64,000 bases of DNA from Cristatella mucedo (GCA_009760855.2 WPIO01000073.1:1-64000); one strand, 5' to 3'. Shown: positions 25,050-52,679, numbered from the stretch's first letter. Made by a program: numbers and translations. The notes: a model not told the origin generated them from the letters alone.

Positions 25050-25914
25050 TCTATTCGTGGCGGGTGTCCGGTAACCCCGCTAGCCGAAGCCGTGCACCGT
25101 AAGACTGCCGCCTCAAGGCTGACGAGTTCGAGGGTGCGAGTGCACGCACTGGACGTGGTCGCCGCGCCTGCGCCGTCGAACAACAAACGAGCGTAGCCTG
25201 TGCGACGCGCCCACACGGTTCGCTGTCGCTTTGCTTGAGCGCCTGGTGACCATTGAGCGTGCCCAGAGACCGCTGAGCTGTTGGGTGACGCCTCCGCCGG
25301 TTCCAGACTGCCGCCAGCTGCTCCCGCGAACTCTAATAACCCGCCATCTACTCGTCAGTGGCCGCTGTGCCGCCGACTAGCGGTCGCCATGGATGCGGCA
25401 GCGTTTGCAGCTGCGGCGGCGGCCGGAAGGAGAGGCGAAAGTGAGAGCTAGGGAACTTATAGGCTTTTCAAACCCCATCGGAACAAAGGTGGTTCTAAGT
25501 CCTAATACCGCACGACCGGCAGTAGCTATTCGGTGGAAACGATGCAAAAGGGCCACACCTTGCTGCGATACGGTGTTCGAGCGAGGCGCCTTCGGACTCG
25601 TGTCTTACTGCTTAGCTAGTAGCTTTTAGCGATAAACGCTGCAGGTCTGAGGGCGATGTCCGATTGATTAAGTTGGGTTGCGGTCTCTGCTTCAGTTTTC
25701 GCAGTCGAACGAATATATTTACCGAAAAAGCTTACCGTATGCGTCGCCTCTGCGTTTTAACTGCACAAACGTATGTCTTTGCCTCGTACGTCAAGTAATG
25801 GCCGCTCTGCGGCAGCTGAAGGGGCAGGGCTGCCGGGATACTATCCTTTGCCCACGCACGCGTATCTGGCCGACGGCCTTGCCGTGCTTTTCGAACTCGG
25901 TATCGGGCAGCAGT

Positions 25915-25970
25915 GCAGGAAGTGCAGGCAGCGCAGGCAGCGCAGGCAGCGCAGGCAGCTCAGGCAGTTC
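25915..25970 (+). repeat. 9-base minisatellite
   Basis: About five or six copies of AGCGCAGGC with variants (AGTGCAGGC, AGCTCAGGC). Confidence 0.9.
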
Positions 25971-26037
25971 CGAGTGTTTCGAGCGCTCCACCGGGGCCGC
26001 CGCACTGAGCCGGCACGGGTGGAGCGCAGCTATACCT

Positions 26038-26038
26038 T

Positions 26039-26118
<80 letters not shown>
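26038..26118 (+). repeat. (GGC)n trinucleotide repeat, about 27 units
   Basis: Uninterrupted GGC run. It reads as poly-Gly, poly-Ala or poly-Arg depending on frame and strand, which explains the long open frames here. No gene is inferred. Confidence 0.97.
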
Positions 26119-26119
<1 letters not shown>

Positions 26120-26280
26120 TGCAACCGAGCGGTTGGTGGTGCAAGCGAGGCGCCGCCACCGACTAGCTCGCTTCGAGAGCGGCAGTTACTGCCATTGGCT
26201 GCCGTCGAGCGAACGCAAGGCGAGCGGCTTCCGTCTTCCTGGCTTCGGCTCGCTGGACTCGCTGTAGCGCATTCGATGCT

Positions 26281-26811
26281 CCACTCTGAAAAGCAGGCCT
26301 CGCGTTCTGAACGCTTACTCCCTGTCGCCGGATGCAATCATCGATTCATGGCCGTTGGCTCTTCAGCTTCAATGATCGGATCAAATCGGGCTGATCTCGG
26401 CATGCCTGCAATGCACCCTGCACTCTGCAGCAGCCCAGTTCCTCCACTGGCGGCTAATGAAGCCCATCCTTTTACATCTATGTTTGGTCTTAAGTGTCGC
26501 CATTTGTCTGGCGCCCCGTTCGGTGGTGTTGAGCGTGCTGGGAGCTCCTCTTTCCTCAGTCTTGACCGCGGGCTGAGCGGTCAAGAACATTTAAGCCGTT
26601 ATCAGTTGACCGACGCAGTCTTGAAATAAGCGCGAACCCGTTAAATGAAGTCACCTTTGGCTGGCGGCTACGAAAAGGCTGGGGCGCGACTGTGCGGGTG
26701 ACTCGTCACCTCTGCAGCTCGTGGTTGGGACACAAGTGCAAAGCCGGCCCCCATCTTTGACCTGACTAACTTGTGAGCACTGCGACTGAAAAACAATTGC
26801 CTGCCTGTCTG
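26281..26811. other. Unassigned DNA upstream of the ATPase gene
   Basis: About 530 bases with an open + frame (26,195-26,629) that has no recognised domain. The missing start-codon exon of the ATPase could lie here or further upstream, but no convincing ATG with a donor site was identified. Confidence 0.4.
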
Positions 26812-27222
26812 TATCTCCGTCTGTAACTCCACAAAGCCATAAAGACTATGTGGGTGTTACACAGGAGAGTTTTGTATAGCCCACTGACAGCCTAAGTGGC
26901 TTTCGGTACGCATTCGGTAGCCAACAGACTTCGTCTCACGCAACAAAGAGAAAGTGGGAAGCATAGCAGAGTCAGGAGAGCAGTTGAGGTAGTGAGTAGC
27001 ATAGAAGTAGCAGCTCAGGACCGCTTAAAAAGATGTGCCATAGTCGGCAGTAAGAGAGTAGTTGTCGTTGCGTAAGAATTGTGGAAGCGAGTTCCACAGT
27101 CTAGGACCTGCAGAGCTTAAGCTTCTGTCGCCAACTGTCTTTAAGCGGAGGAATGGGACAGTTAATTTATTGTCCACACAGGACCTGAGGGCGCGAACAG
27201 GCTGAAACTGATGCAGCAGTTC
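26812..27222 (-). mobile_element. LINE family B, 3' end, minus strand
   Basis: The minus strand encodes ELLHQFQPVRALRS, then VPFLRLKTVGDRSLSSAG and RLWNSLPQFLRND, with the family B 3' untranslated part at the low-coordinate end. It is 5' truncated at about 27,222, only 15 bases from the proposed 3' splice site of the first ATPase exon. Confidence 0.87.
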
Positions 27223-27237
27223 TATATCCTTGCTTAG

Positions 27238-43745
<16,508 letters not shown>

Positions 43746-44629
43746 CTGAGCTCTTTCTACGTGGCTCGATGGCGGTGGAGACGGTGGCTGGGGTGAGATG
43801 TCCGCTCGAATAGAGTGAAGCATATGCGAGATGGCGATCTTCACTGAGCACAGACCGACCTAGACTGAATCTACTGGCTGACTCTGATTGGAGAAGTAGT
43901 CGAGCCAGACAACTAGGAGCATCAAGTTGTTAGCTTTCGCTCCCGTCGCACCTGCCATACTGCCCAGCTCCCTGACGAATCGTGCCCGAGAGCTTCGACG
44001 ATATTCGTGACTTACTTTGCATTGAACAATCATCATACTTGGAGCGTTTCTATCCAAACCAAGCGCTGCAAGCTCGCTTACCCTAGTATTAAACTGTGCC
44101 TGGCTTCTAACCATTCTGTGAGAATGGTTGCAATTATCCAACAGTTATCGACGACAAAGACAATCGTTGTAATCTTTAATAAGCCGCCTTCGCTTTGTGG
44201 GTGCCTTTATGAGCAGCGGCCGAAGTGAACGAACCAGAGATGGAATCGGAGAGGGCGTCAGCTGGCTTCGAGCATTCGTGTTGACACCATCACCATCGTG
44301 CAGTGCCACATGGGTCTGAATTTCGCGATATTGCCCAATGTGGGTCAAAACTCTCGCTGGGCTTACATAATGCAGTGCGTTCTTTTAGTTACTTCGATCC
44401 AAGGGCGTGACGTTCTCGTGATGCGACTGGATAGTCAGGCATTGGATAATCCAGATATCGACGTCATGAGCGATCTTACAGGGATGGTAGCCTCAGCTTG
44501 GCTGGTAGGCCGTCAATGGCCGTGGCTGTGGCTAACCAGCCAAGGCGAACAAAGACGAACTTCACACACAGGATCAGGATGCCGCTCAGCCTTCTGATGT
44601 TGCTTGCAGCCACTGCAGTTTTCGACTTC
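43746..44629. other. Probable 3' untranslated region of the ATPase gene
   Basis: From the stop codon to the first good AATAAA, about 880 bases. Minus-strand frames at 44,348-44,145 and 44,141-43,860 have balanced composition but no recognised domain and overlap this region, so they are probably chance. Confidence 0.5.
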
Positions 44630-44635
44630 AATAAA
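44630..44635 (+). terminator. Candidate polyadenylation signal AATAAA
   Basis: First clear AATAAA downstream of the ATPase stop. No GT-rich downstream element was confirmed. Confidence 0.45.
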
Positions 44636-44639
44636 AAAT

Positions 44640-46061
44640 TGGAATAAGGAAATCAGTCTAGATGAAAGCACGAAGAATGAACCAAAATCCTGCTATTTAT
44701 TATATAGGTTTGAACAGCAGTATTGTGACGCAGAGAGAGGGCTGTACCTTTCTGGGAAGAGCTCCTTTCACGTGGGAAAGAAACTCTGATATTTACTCCA
44801 TCGCCCAAGCTTCCACCAGTGTTCTCGTAGGTTCGATGGTCTAAGTAAATACTAAATACTAGAGTATATGAATGAAAATGATTGAGAAGAGGTTATTGTT
44901 CGGCGTAAATACACACGTTCACACGTTCTATTACTACACAAGGCCTACGTAAGTTCGAGAACAGTCGTGCAATTGCACGTATCTTCGTGCTTACTAAATA
45001 AAGAATTTTCCATGCGGTTGTGGTGATCCTGGGATGGAAAGTAGTAGTTCTTGGAAGTGAGCGCATATCTATACACTACAAAATACCGGTATTTATGACA
45101 GGCCAGTTCAAAACATTCCTCCACCTTTTCCAAGTCGCTGCTAAATACACCGACTGCTACTCGTCCCTATATTCGATCGCCTCAGCCGAGTGTCTAATTT
45201 GCAAAACGCTCCGTGGTGTTACCGTGTGAATACCCATTATTTAGGATGCAAAGAGCCCGTGCTCACTAATGAGCTGATGAGCTTCCTCAAAGTTTATAGC
45301 AAGATAAAAAGCGCATTTGCGACTCGTTAAAAGAATACAAGGACGAATGCTTAGGAGTCAGTCAAGCTAACGCATTCAACCAAGTTAGACACCAGCTAGT
45401 TGAATGCTGACCAAAAATTGATTGAAAACACTGTTCTACGTTCGCCCGTCAAAGCTTCTCCAAGATGAACACGAATGCTAATTTTATTGATTATAATTAC
45501 GTAATTATAAATAACTACACAGCTGGTCAGACTGACGAGATATACAAGCATCTGTTTGTGTTTGAAAACACTTAATGCACTAGAGAAGATGATGCGGTAA
45601 CGCACATTTGTAATTTATCCATGGTCCATATCCCGGATCCATATATTCGGGCGCTGAGCACATTTCACACATGTCAAGCCCAAGACCTCGGTCGTCAATG
45701 GTGAGCACCCTAGCCTTGGTCCTTAATCCTTAATCCCTGGCACCTTAATCCGTGGCCGAACCAGCTCGGCACGTGAGTGCATCCATGGTATCGATCTTGA
45801 AATTCAAGACCGAGCATCTCTTGTATCACAGCAGCTTTGTCACTGGTTTGCCTTGTATCAGTATGACTATGTCCGAGTAACCTTCACCAGTTCAGGTAGA
45901 CATAGGTACTCTTTGCACTATTTGTGCCATCTGTACGGACCCAGACACTCGTTATCTGACAAATAGCGAGCACTGAGCGCTCAAAATTCATCAAGCTTTG
46001 CTGTCTGCTGCACTAAACTCGTGAAAGCGAATGTAATTGCGGATATATATTAAAAATTTAA

Positions 46062-46094
<33 letters not shown>

Positions 46095-46780
46095 TAGTGC
46101 GGCAAGCGACTTCGGACAGATTCGTTAAAGCTAATAGCAGCTAACGGTCAGCTCAGTGACACTGAACGGTCGATCTTTACCCAAAGTGACCCTGCTGTGG
46201 TCGGGTCATGGTCTTTTGTGCCGGAAAAGTCCGTAGTCAAGAAGAAATCGGGTTGAATACAAGCAACATCACCTATCGCATTATCTTATATATCGTGGCT
46301 GTTTCATTAGCCGTTTCCAGTTCAAAGTTAGAGGCCTTGCTCAATGGTCATATGAACTGAGTGGCACTTGTGGGTGTCAGCAACTGTGTGTGTGCATGTG
46401 TGTGTTTATGAATTTGTAAGTTTGTGTTCGTCTTGTTCCGGTGTCTCGCTGGTCGCTTAGTCTACCTAGCCCATTTACCAGTGAAGTTAAGGTTAGCCTA
46501 ATACGCAAGCAGTGCCCCCCACAAACTGCTGAGGGTACGCATTCATCAGCAGCAACATCAGTGCTGTGATAAAAGTCATGTGCGGGTATTTTAGCATTTT
46601 TTCGACCTTTTTTTTAAATGTGACGGCTAATAATTCCTGGTGGAGTAAAAGTGCACTGCACAACAAGTTACAAAAGTCACAATCTTAATTGCACCAAAAC
46701 CGGCAAGGAAAGGGATCACGTCCGATCCCTGTCCAAGATTAGGAGCTGTCTCCCATAGTGGCTTGTTTGGCTTGTAAAAA
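44640..46780. other. Intergenic DNA, no gene seen
   Basis: About 2.1 kb with only short frames. It holds an (AT)n run at about 46,056-46,090 and a TG-rich stretch at about 46,385-46,408. No repeat family of this window was recognised. Confidence 0.5.
46054..46090. repeat. (AT)n microsatellite
   Basis: TTTAATATATATATATAT run of about 17 AT units followed by GTATATATT. Confidence 0.93.
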
Positions 46781-46789
46781 AATTAACTA

Positions 46790-47475
46790 GCTCTTTAGTT
46801 TTGTCTCGGCTTGATTATTGTAATTCCTATTTGGCTGGGCTGCCAAATAAAGCTATTAGGCCACTGCAGCAGGCTATGAACATGGCTACAATGCTAGTCT
46901 TCAAGTCCCAGCGGTTTGAGCACGTGTCCCCTTTGCTAAAAGAGCTAGGATGGTTGCCGGTTCAGCAACGGATTCAGGGCAAAGTACTTACGCTGACCCA
47001 CAAGGCCCGCCATGGCTTGGGTCCTTTGTACCTAGCTGAACTGCTGCATCAGTTTCAGCCTGTTCGCACCCTCAAGACCTCTGTGGACAATCAATCAGCT
47101 GTCCCATTCCTCTGCTTAAAGACCGTTGGCGACAGAAGCTTAAGCTCTGCAGATCCGTGACTGTGGAACTCGCTTCCACAATTCTTACGCAACGACAACA
47201 AATCTCCTACTGCCGACTATGGCTTGTCCATTTCAATGGTCCTGAGCTGCTACTTCTATGCTAATCACTACCTCAGCTGCTCCCCTGACTCTGCTATGCT
47301 TCCCACTTTTTCTTTGTTGCGTGAGACGAAGTCTGTTGGCTACCGAATGCATACCGAAAGCCGCTTAGGCTGTGAGTTCGCTATGCAAAACTCTCCTGCG
47401 TAACACCCACATACTATTTATGACTTTGTGGAGTTACAGACGGAGATACATATCATTACATTACATATTGGTCAC
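46790..47475 (+). mobile_element. LINE family B, C-terminal part and 3' end
   Basis: Best-preserved family B copy. It encodes LDYCNSYLAGLPNKAIRPLQ, PLLKELGWLPVQQRI and VPFLCLKTVGDRSLSSAD, then RLWNSL-type sequence after one stop. The 3' end carries GTGGAGTTACAGACGGAGAT and ATTACATTACAT. The motif series is typical of CR1/L2-like LINEs. 5' truncated. Confidence 0.9.
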
Positions 47476-47552
47476 CACATTTTCAGTCAAAGCTAAGGTA
47501 TTAGAAACTTGCATATTGCAAACAGCAACTTCTAGGCTTTGGCGGAAATAAT

Positions 47553-47655
47553 AATAATACATTTGATATAGACTTCTCAGTGAACTCAAAAAATCTCTTT
47601 CTAGGCACGTTACATTTGCTGCAAGGAAAGCACGATAATATGGTTAGAGGAAACA
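47553..47655 (-). mobile_element. LINE family A tail, minus strand
   Basis: AATAATAATAATACATTTGA, then CAGTGAACTC and AATCTCTTTCTAGGCAC, and TTTGCTGCAAGGAAAG. Reverse complement of the family A 3' end. Confidence 0.8.
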
Positions 47656-47759
47656 TGGTCAATAAACATTAATAATACTGTGGTTCGGGAAATCATAAAT
47701 TCCAACTTCTCATGCTCTCTACCTGTTTTGAAGACTTTTTTGCATGAAGCTTCAATCAA

Positions 47760-48995
47760 GGTCTCTATGTCATTCATCCGAGGTACCTCTGAAATATGGG
47801 GTACCTCAGGGCTCCGCACCATGTTCCGTTCTTTTCACGGTTTATATTCTCCCTTTTGCAGATGTGATTGCCGAGCACAATCTAGGCTTTCACTTCTATG
47901 CGGATCACATTCAGTTGCACTTTTGCTTTGATCTCTTCCAGCCTTCGAGCACCTAGAATTCTCTTAACTCACTTGCTGCATGTATTGATGACATCTGCAC
48001 ACGGATGGCAGCAAATTTTCTTAAATTAAATGATGATAAATCTAAATAATAGTTATGGGCAAACTAAGTTTGATTCAGAAAATGGAAAAGCTAACGCTCA
48101 GCGTCGGCTCTGCCAGCATATCTCCTGTGGAATCTGCACAAAATCTAGGTGTCATGTTCCAAAGTGACCTTTTGTTAGACGACCACAAAAGCTTCACAAA
48201 CAAGTTTGCCTACTTTCAGCTACATAACAATGCTAAAATCTCAGCTTCCTTAGATCGAGGTACGACATCTAAGTTTATCAATGCACTTCTGACATCCCGT
48301 CTTGACTTCTGTAACTTACTGCTTGTTGGCCTACTGGAGTGTGCAATCAGGCGCTGACAGCGGGTGCAGAACTCAGCAGCTGGCCTTCATCGTGAGCGTC
48401 GCAGTCGCCGTATCACACCATTTCTCGCCGACCTGCACTGGCTACCAGTCAAGCAACGGATCGACTTCAAGGTTTTTTCGCTCACGTTTAGGTTCCTTTA
48501 TTCTTTGGCTCCAGCATATCTATCAGATCTACTCCCCCACCAGACCAAGCATCCTACCACCCGCGTTTCGGAAACTAACTGTTTACGTATACCTCGTAAA
48601 AACCTCAAATCTTTTGAAGACCGCGCCTTTAGCTTCTATGCTCCTAAAGCCTGGAACTCACTCCCGACTTTGGTCATGATATCCCCTGACTTGACCACAT
48701 TTAAAAAAAAATCAAAAAGCATCTATTTATGGCATTTAGTTGGTCCCTGTGACTAGTCCTTTATTTGTTAATTCGTGCTGACACGGTGCATGGTGCCACT
48801 AACCATACTTGCATGCTGACTCTGTGCATGTAACCCCTAACCATGTTTTCATGTTGTTTATCAAGCATGATAACACTCACCATTCAATCGAGTTTTGTTT
48901 GCAGAAATCGTGAAGCGCCTGGAAAGAGATTGAATTCTCTGAGGGCGTTTTGCAGTGTACTTACGTCAAGTGTGTTATTATTATTATTTTTATTG
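47760..48995 (+). mobile_element. LINE family A, reverse transcriptase to 3' tail
   Basis: Encodes VPLKYGVPQGSAPCSVLFTV, VIAEHNLGFHFYADHIQLHF (YADH in place of YADD), SISPVESAQNLGVMFQSDLL, LADLHWLPVKQRIDFKVFSL and RAFSFYAPKAWNSLP, in two or three frames. The 3' untranslated part has CTAACCATGTTTTCATGTTG and ends GTGAAGCGCCTGGAAAGAGA, TCTGAGGGCG and ATT repeats. It is the best copy to use for a family consensus. Confidence 0.92.
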
Positions 48996-49690
48996 TTATT
49001 ATTTTTTCCTTATCACCGATGGCATCTTCAAGACTAAATCGATGTTTGTCCATTCTTGCTGCCGTCAATAGTTTACCTGAGTTCCATCTCGGCTTGGACA
49101 GCAATCTGTGCATTAAAAGTGAAAGGCTGTAGACTGTCGTTTTGTTTTTATTACACTTTTGCTGCCGCTAACCACAGCTGCGAATATCGCTCGTCAGCAC
49201 CTGTAGTGGTAACACTCTCTTTAAGCATACGCAATAATTCATTTAGATAGTCAGCGACTAAGTATCATTAATGGAGCTATTACCCATATTTCGATCAAGT
49301 TCAGCACTAAAGTGATCTGCAGTGTACTTAAGATCAATCAAGCATTGATCACGGATTCACCAAATGTTAACAGGGGATGTTCCTAAATGTCCAATTTTTA
49401 CAGAACTTGCAGTAAATTCAGCTTGTAGTCACTTAATTTCCTCGAACAACGCATGACTTGTACAGGTCCAGCTAACGACGATACTAACTCTGGGGGCTGC
49501 CAAGAATTAGTGAACTGCCAAGTCGTGAAACTAATTCTGAACTTTCCTTTGCATTAAGATATCGCCTCCCTAACTTTTAGGTACAAAAAATGAGCAAGTT
49601 TACCATAGATTACGTTACGGTGGAGTGCCGTAATCATGAGCAAGATCAAGCCACATCGAACAAGGAATTTGTCATTTTCTTAAAAGCGGT
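48996..49690. other. Intergenic DNA, no gene seen
   Basis: Short frames only and no recognised repeat. Confidence 0.5.
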
Positions 49691-49714
49691 TCTAATAGCA
49701 TTCCAAATTAAACT
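49691..49714 (+). repeat. Left direct repeat of the exon-copy insertion
   Basis: TCTAATAGCATTCCAAATTA plus AACT. Matches 49,967-49,990 with one mismatch. Looks like a target-site duplication. Confidence 0.88.
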
Positions 49715-49966
49715 GAACTTTGGCCGCTGAACTTCGGCCTCTGGTTCGAGACTTTTCTCGCTTGCTTCCTGAGCTACTGCCCAGGCCTAGACAAAGGTCT
49801 ACGCATGTATCCAATGAGGTGAGCCGAGTACGGCGGTGAATCGCCGGCTCAAGAAACTCGCGAACCACGTTCTCCTCTCTTGCCCAGTCTAAGATGTCTC
49901 TCATCTGCCTCCGGGGATAGGTGCTGCGTGGCATCTTACCATAAAGACGGTGCACTAGTTTTCAAT
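49715..49966 (+). pseudogene. Displaced copy of ATPase exon 16 with intron start
   Basis: Matches 43,349-43,592: the exon sequence (TTCGGCCTCTGGTTCGAGAC, GAGCTACTGCCCAGGC) and about 140 bases of the following intron, in the same orientation 6.4 kb downstream. The donor (GTGAGC) is still present, but the acceptor is not copied, because the match starts inside the exon. It has small differences, including two extra bases near the start and a 2-3 base insertion in the intron part. It is flanked by 24-base direct repeats and is not part of the mature gene. Confidence 0.93.
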
Positions 49967-49990
49967 TCTATTAGCATTCCAAATTAAACT
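49967..49990 (+). repeat. Right direct repeat of the exon-copy insertion
   Basis: TCTATTAGCATTCCAAATTA plus AACT, the partner of 49,691-49,714. Confidence 0.88.
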
Positions 49991-50090
49991 TGCGTGCTTG
50001 ATTCATCTTGGATGACCATTGATGGCAGATTTCGTAACTGCTTCAAACATGAGCTAACTTCCTATAACAAAACTAGTTAACCTTATTGAG

Positions 50091-50677
50091 TTAATGCTGA
50101 AAAAAGATCGTAGCAGCTGCATGAAAGAGAGGTGAGATCGGCCTGTATTGACCGAGTTTCTCGGACTTAAGTCTATTTGGTCTACGTATCCGGTCCTCTT
50201 GGAGCCACTTCTCTGGTTCATTGCCCTTGGCCAAAGCCATGGGCCGTCCCTGGCTTAGAGCCAGACCGAATGCTCTAGGTAACCTTGCCTGCACTTGTGC
50301 TTCGATATGGACAAAATTCGTATCGAAGCTCAGCAGGCCTTCTTCAAGATGAGAAATCTCCAGTTTTTCCTTCTTGCAATCACTTTCTATACTGAGGCCT
50401 GCAATAACTGATTAAAGTAGATTACAACACTTTCTCGAAAGGTTTGCATGCCAAGAGTCTCATCCGTACATACTTCAGCAGAGCGTGCTATTAACAATTT
50501 CACACCTGCCTCTCTTGCTCGGCTTGGTCGGCCTGCTCCACTGGTTTCTGGGTTCAACTCTTGACAAAGCCAGGTGACAGCATGCAGAGCCAAGGAAAAG
50601 TAGTCAATGCTCTTCCCAAAATGCCTTCGCACCGACTGGCAAGCCGCTGGATTGCCATGTATTCGAGATTTTTTCAC
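50091..50677 (-). CDS. Unrecognised protein-like reading frames, two adjacent frames
   Basis: The minus strand has two frames that abut. The first, 50,677-50,387, begins MKKSRIHGNPAACQSV and has SIDYFSLALHAVTWLCQELN and LQASV at its end. The second continues through LSIESDCKKEKLEISHLEEG to PISPLFHAAATIFFQH and a stop at 50,091. At the junction the first frame reads TTATTGCAG|GCC, which could be a 3' splice site or a one-base shift. Composition is balanced and unlike the surrounding low-complexity frames, so this may be a real exon or an old coding piece. No domain was recognised. Confidence 0.35.
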
Positions 50678-50739
50678 TGACCACTATTGCACATCACATG
50701 CTACCGAATCCGACACACAAAGGCATGCACACATACTTT

Positions 50740-50830
50740 GCCGCAATGTAAAGCGCCTAGAAAGAGACTGAGTCCTCTGAGGGTGTTTTATCAAGTGTAT
50801 TGTTATTATTAAAACTATTATATAAAGCTC
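50740..50830 (+). mobile_element. LINE family A 3' tail only
   Basis: CGCAATGTAAAGCGCCTAGA, CTGAGGGTGTTTTATCAAGT and ATT/TAA tail. Strong 5' truncation. Confidence 0.85.
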
Positions 50831-50852
50831 ACACACACACACACACACGCAC
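50829..50852 (+). repeat. (CA)n microsatellite
   Basis: About ten CA units directly after a LINE tail. Confidence 0.93.
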
Positions 50853-51435
50853 TCACACTTGCGGACGCATTTTCCACAATAATGCAAAAGTCATTAAAAG
50901 ACGCTCATTTCTAGAGGAGGCGAAGCACGGCCACATATGCAGAGCTGAAAGCCTGCTCTACCTCAAAATACTGCCATTGTAATGGTGCCATTAAAACAAG
51001 GTAGCATGCAAGGCCTAAAAAAGAAAGCAAAAACGAGATTACTACTACTACATGTAAAAGTGCCAAAAGCGAACACTAGTGCACTAGCTACACTTGATCT
51101 AGTAGGAACAATTGCTCAGGCTCGGCAGCCAAAGGAGCCAAGCGTCCTGCTCCTGGCGCTGATCGGCGGCCGATGGTTTGCTCTCTGCTACTTTCTACTT
51201 TCATAGTTTAATTCCATTTCTTTTCTAGAATTTTTTTCCGTCTCTCTCTCAACTCAACCCAAGTAAACGTCGCCCTGCCGCCTCCCACGAGTCATAGCCG
51301 GGGGAGCATGTGCAGCTCTGGGCGAGAGAGCTTCAGCAAACCTACCCTATGCATTCAGAGACTGGTGGAGATTTTTAGTAGGCCAAAGATCAATGTGCCG
51401 AGAACGGCACAAACGCGAAAGCATCATCCGAGCAT

Positions 51436-51717
51436 TTAATTGCGAAAGCAGAGTCCACCGTCAAGCTGCGCCCCGTTCGTGCATGTTGCTTTAGAGCAGC
51501 TACTTGCGGATGTGGCAATAGCAGCTGTCTTCTCCACATCTGATAGAAATTTTCCGGATGCAACGGCTTCGTTCGCTATCGCAGCCGATTCGAGAGCCAC
51601 TCGCAGCAGCTCTGATGTGACGAGCTGTAGCTGCCTCATTTCCACGATAAGGCTATGCAATGAGCGAAAGCTGGCACAGACTTTCATTATATTAAATAGG
51701 TGCAGCGCCTCGCACAT
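51436..51717 (-). CDS. Unrecognised reading frame
   Basis: Ninety-three codons on the minus strand, starting MCEALHLFNIMKVCASF and rich in helix-forming residues (MRQLQLVTSELLRVALESAA). No domain, splice sites or partner exons could be confirmed. It might belong with the frames at 50,091-50,677, which have the same strand and similar composition, or be chance. Confidence 0.25.
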   Translation of the reverse strand: MCEALHLFNIMKVCASFRSLHSLIVEMRQLQLVTSELLRVALESAAIANEAVASGKFLSDVEKTAAIATSASSCSKATCTNGAQLDGGLCFRN

Positions 51718-51977
51718 TCCGGTAGACAGGCTCGCACTGTTCCCTGCAATGCTGCCTAGCTACGGCGTCGTGGCGTGGGTGTGTAATAGGAAAATCATCG
51801 TTTCGGCCCATTTCCATTTTTCAAACTACTCTCTAACTGCTCTCTATCGTTCGCATTCGCAGTTTTTAAATGGAAATGATCCGAAACTAGGATTTTCCTA
51901 CAACATTAGGACATTTTGTCTTAGAGTTTAATAAACATTGTAAACATAAATTTTATATAAAATAATGACAGGATTAA

Positions 51978-52441
51978 ATGACGACTTTTATAAAGAATTA
52001 TAATCTATCTCTTCAAAAATTAGATGATAATGTTAAAAAAGTTCTAGATCTTATTGCTGAATCTTTTTATAGAAGGAAAGTGATTGGATCTTGTTTAGTT
52101 GCATGCCTAATTGCTAGAGATTTGTTGAAGGGTAAATGTAATGTATAAATAGAAAAAGGTTTTAGTATTTTAAGGAAACATGAACTTGCTACTACTCATT
52201 TTTGGTTAAATATCAATAGCTTAATTATCAATATTGGTTCTTATATTCTGATTAATGCAAATCCAAATCCTGTACTAATTGATATGCAAGATAAAACATA
52301 TATATTATCTAATATTCCAGAAGGTTTTGACCTAACTGATGATGATACTTTTATCTTTGATCTAGATAAATCAAAATTGTTTTCTCATAATTGTAAATGT
52401 CCATTTCCTCTAAAAAATGAATTATGTAAAATAACAAAATA
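51978..52441 (+). pseudogene. Viral unknown protein; possible papain/transglutaminase-like fold
   Basis: One frame of about 154 codons starting MTTFIKNYNLSLQKLDDNV, with a single TAA at 52,146. It has a Cys at the start of a helix (IGSCLVACLIARDLL), then a His-aromatic motif (THFWLNINS) and NIGSYI, a Cys...His arrangement seen in papain-like and transglutaminase-like enzymes. That reading is a weak inference. It starts the + strand pair that ends at about 52,680, where it meets the capsid gene tail to tail. Confidence 0.5.
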
Positions 52442-52453
52442 ATTACATAGAAA

Positions 52454-52678
52454 ATGCCAGATTTAAGAAAAGATTTTGCCATTAAAAATATGAAGAAGCT
52501 ATTCAATTTAATAAAAAAAGTTAGATCATGCCTAATAAAATTAGCAAAAGCTAGATACGCAATTAAATTTATAAATATACTAATAGCATTAGGAGTAAAT
52601 GTTTCCAGTACTTACCTGTACTTACCTAGACTTACTTCTGTTACAAGTAAAAGGCGTTCCATTACCATTAGATATTAG
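52454..52678 (+). CDS. Small Lys-rich viral protein, unrecognised
   Basis: Seventy-four codons, intact, MPDLRKDFAIKNMKKLFNLI at the start and very rich in Lys and Ile, with a hydrophobic stretch (FINILIALGVNVSSTYLYL). It begins 12 bases after the preceding gene's stop. It could be a small DNA-binding or membrane-active protein. It ends where the opposite-strand capsid gene ends. Confidence 0.45.
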   Translation: MPDLRKDFAIKNMKKLFNLIKKVRSCLIKLAKARYAIKFINILIALGVNVSSTYLYLPRLTSVTSKRRSITIRY

Positions 52679-52679
52679 T

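Larger units (their letters stand above)
25050..26280 (+). repeat. Block C, copy 3, right part (CpG-rich)
   Basis: GC-rich DNA with many CpG. It contains GGTCGCCATGGATGCGGC at 25,383-25,400, shared with copy 2, a 9-base minisatellite and a long GGC run. It lies about 1 kb upstream of the first ATPase exon found, so it might act as a CpG-island promoter for that gene. That is inference from position and composition only. Confidence 0.6.

Noticed and set aside
25678-26337. Frames with poly-Gly, poly-Ala or poly-Arg
   Set aside because: All three come from the same GGC run in different frames and strands; flanks have no recognised domain.
49715-49966. A mutually exclusive alternative exon 16
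   Set aside because: The copy lacks the acceptor site, begins inside the exon, and lies beyond the last exon of the gene.
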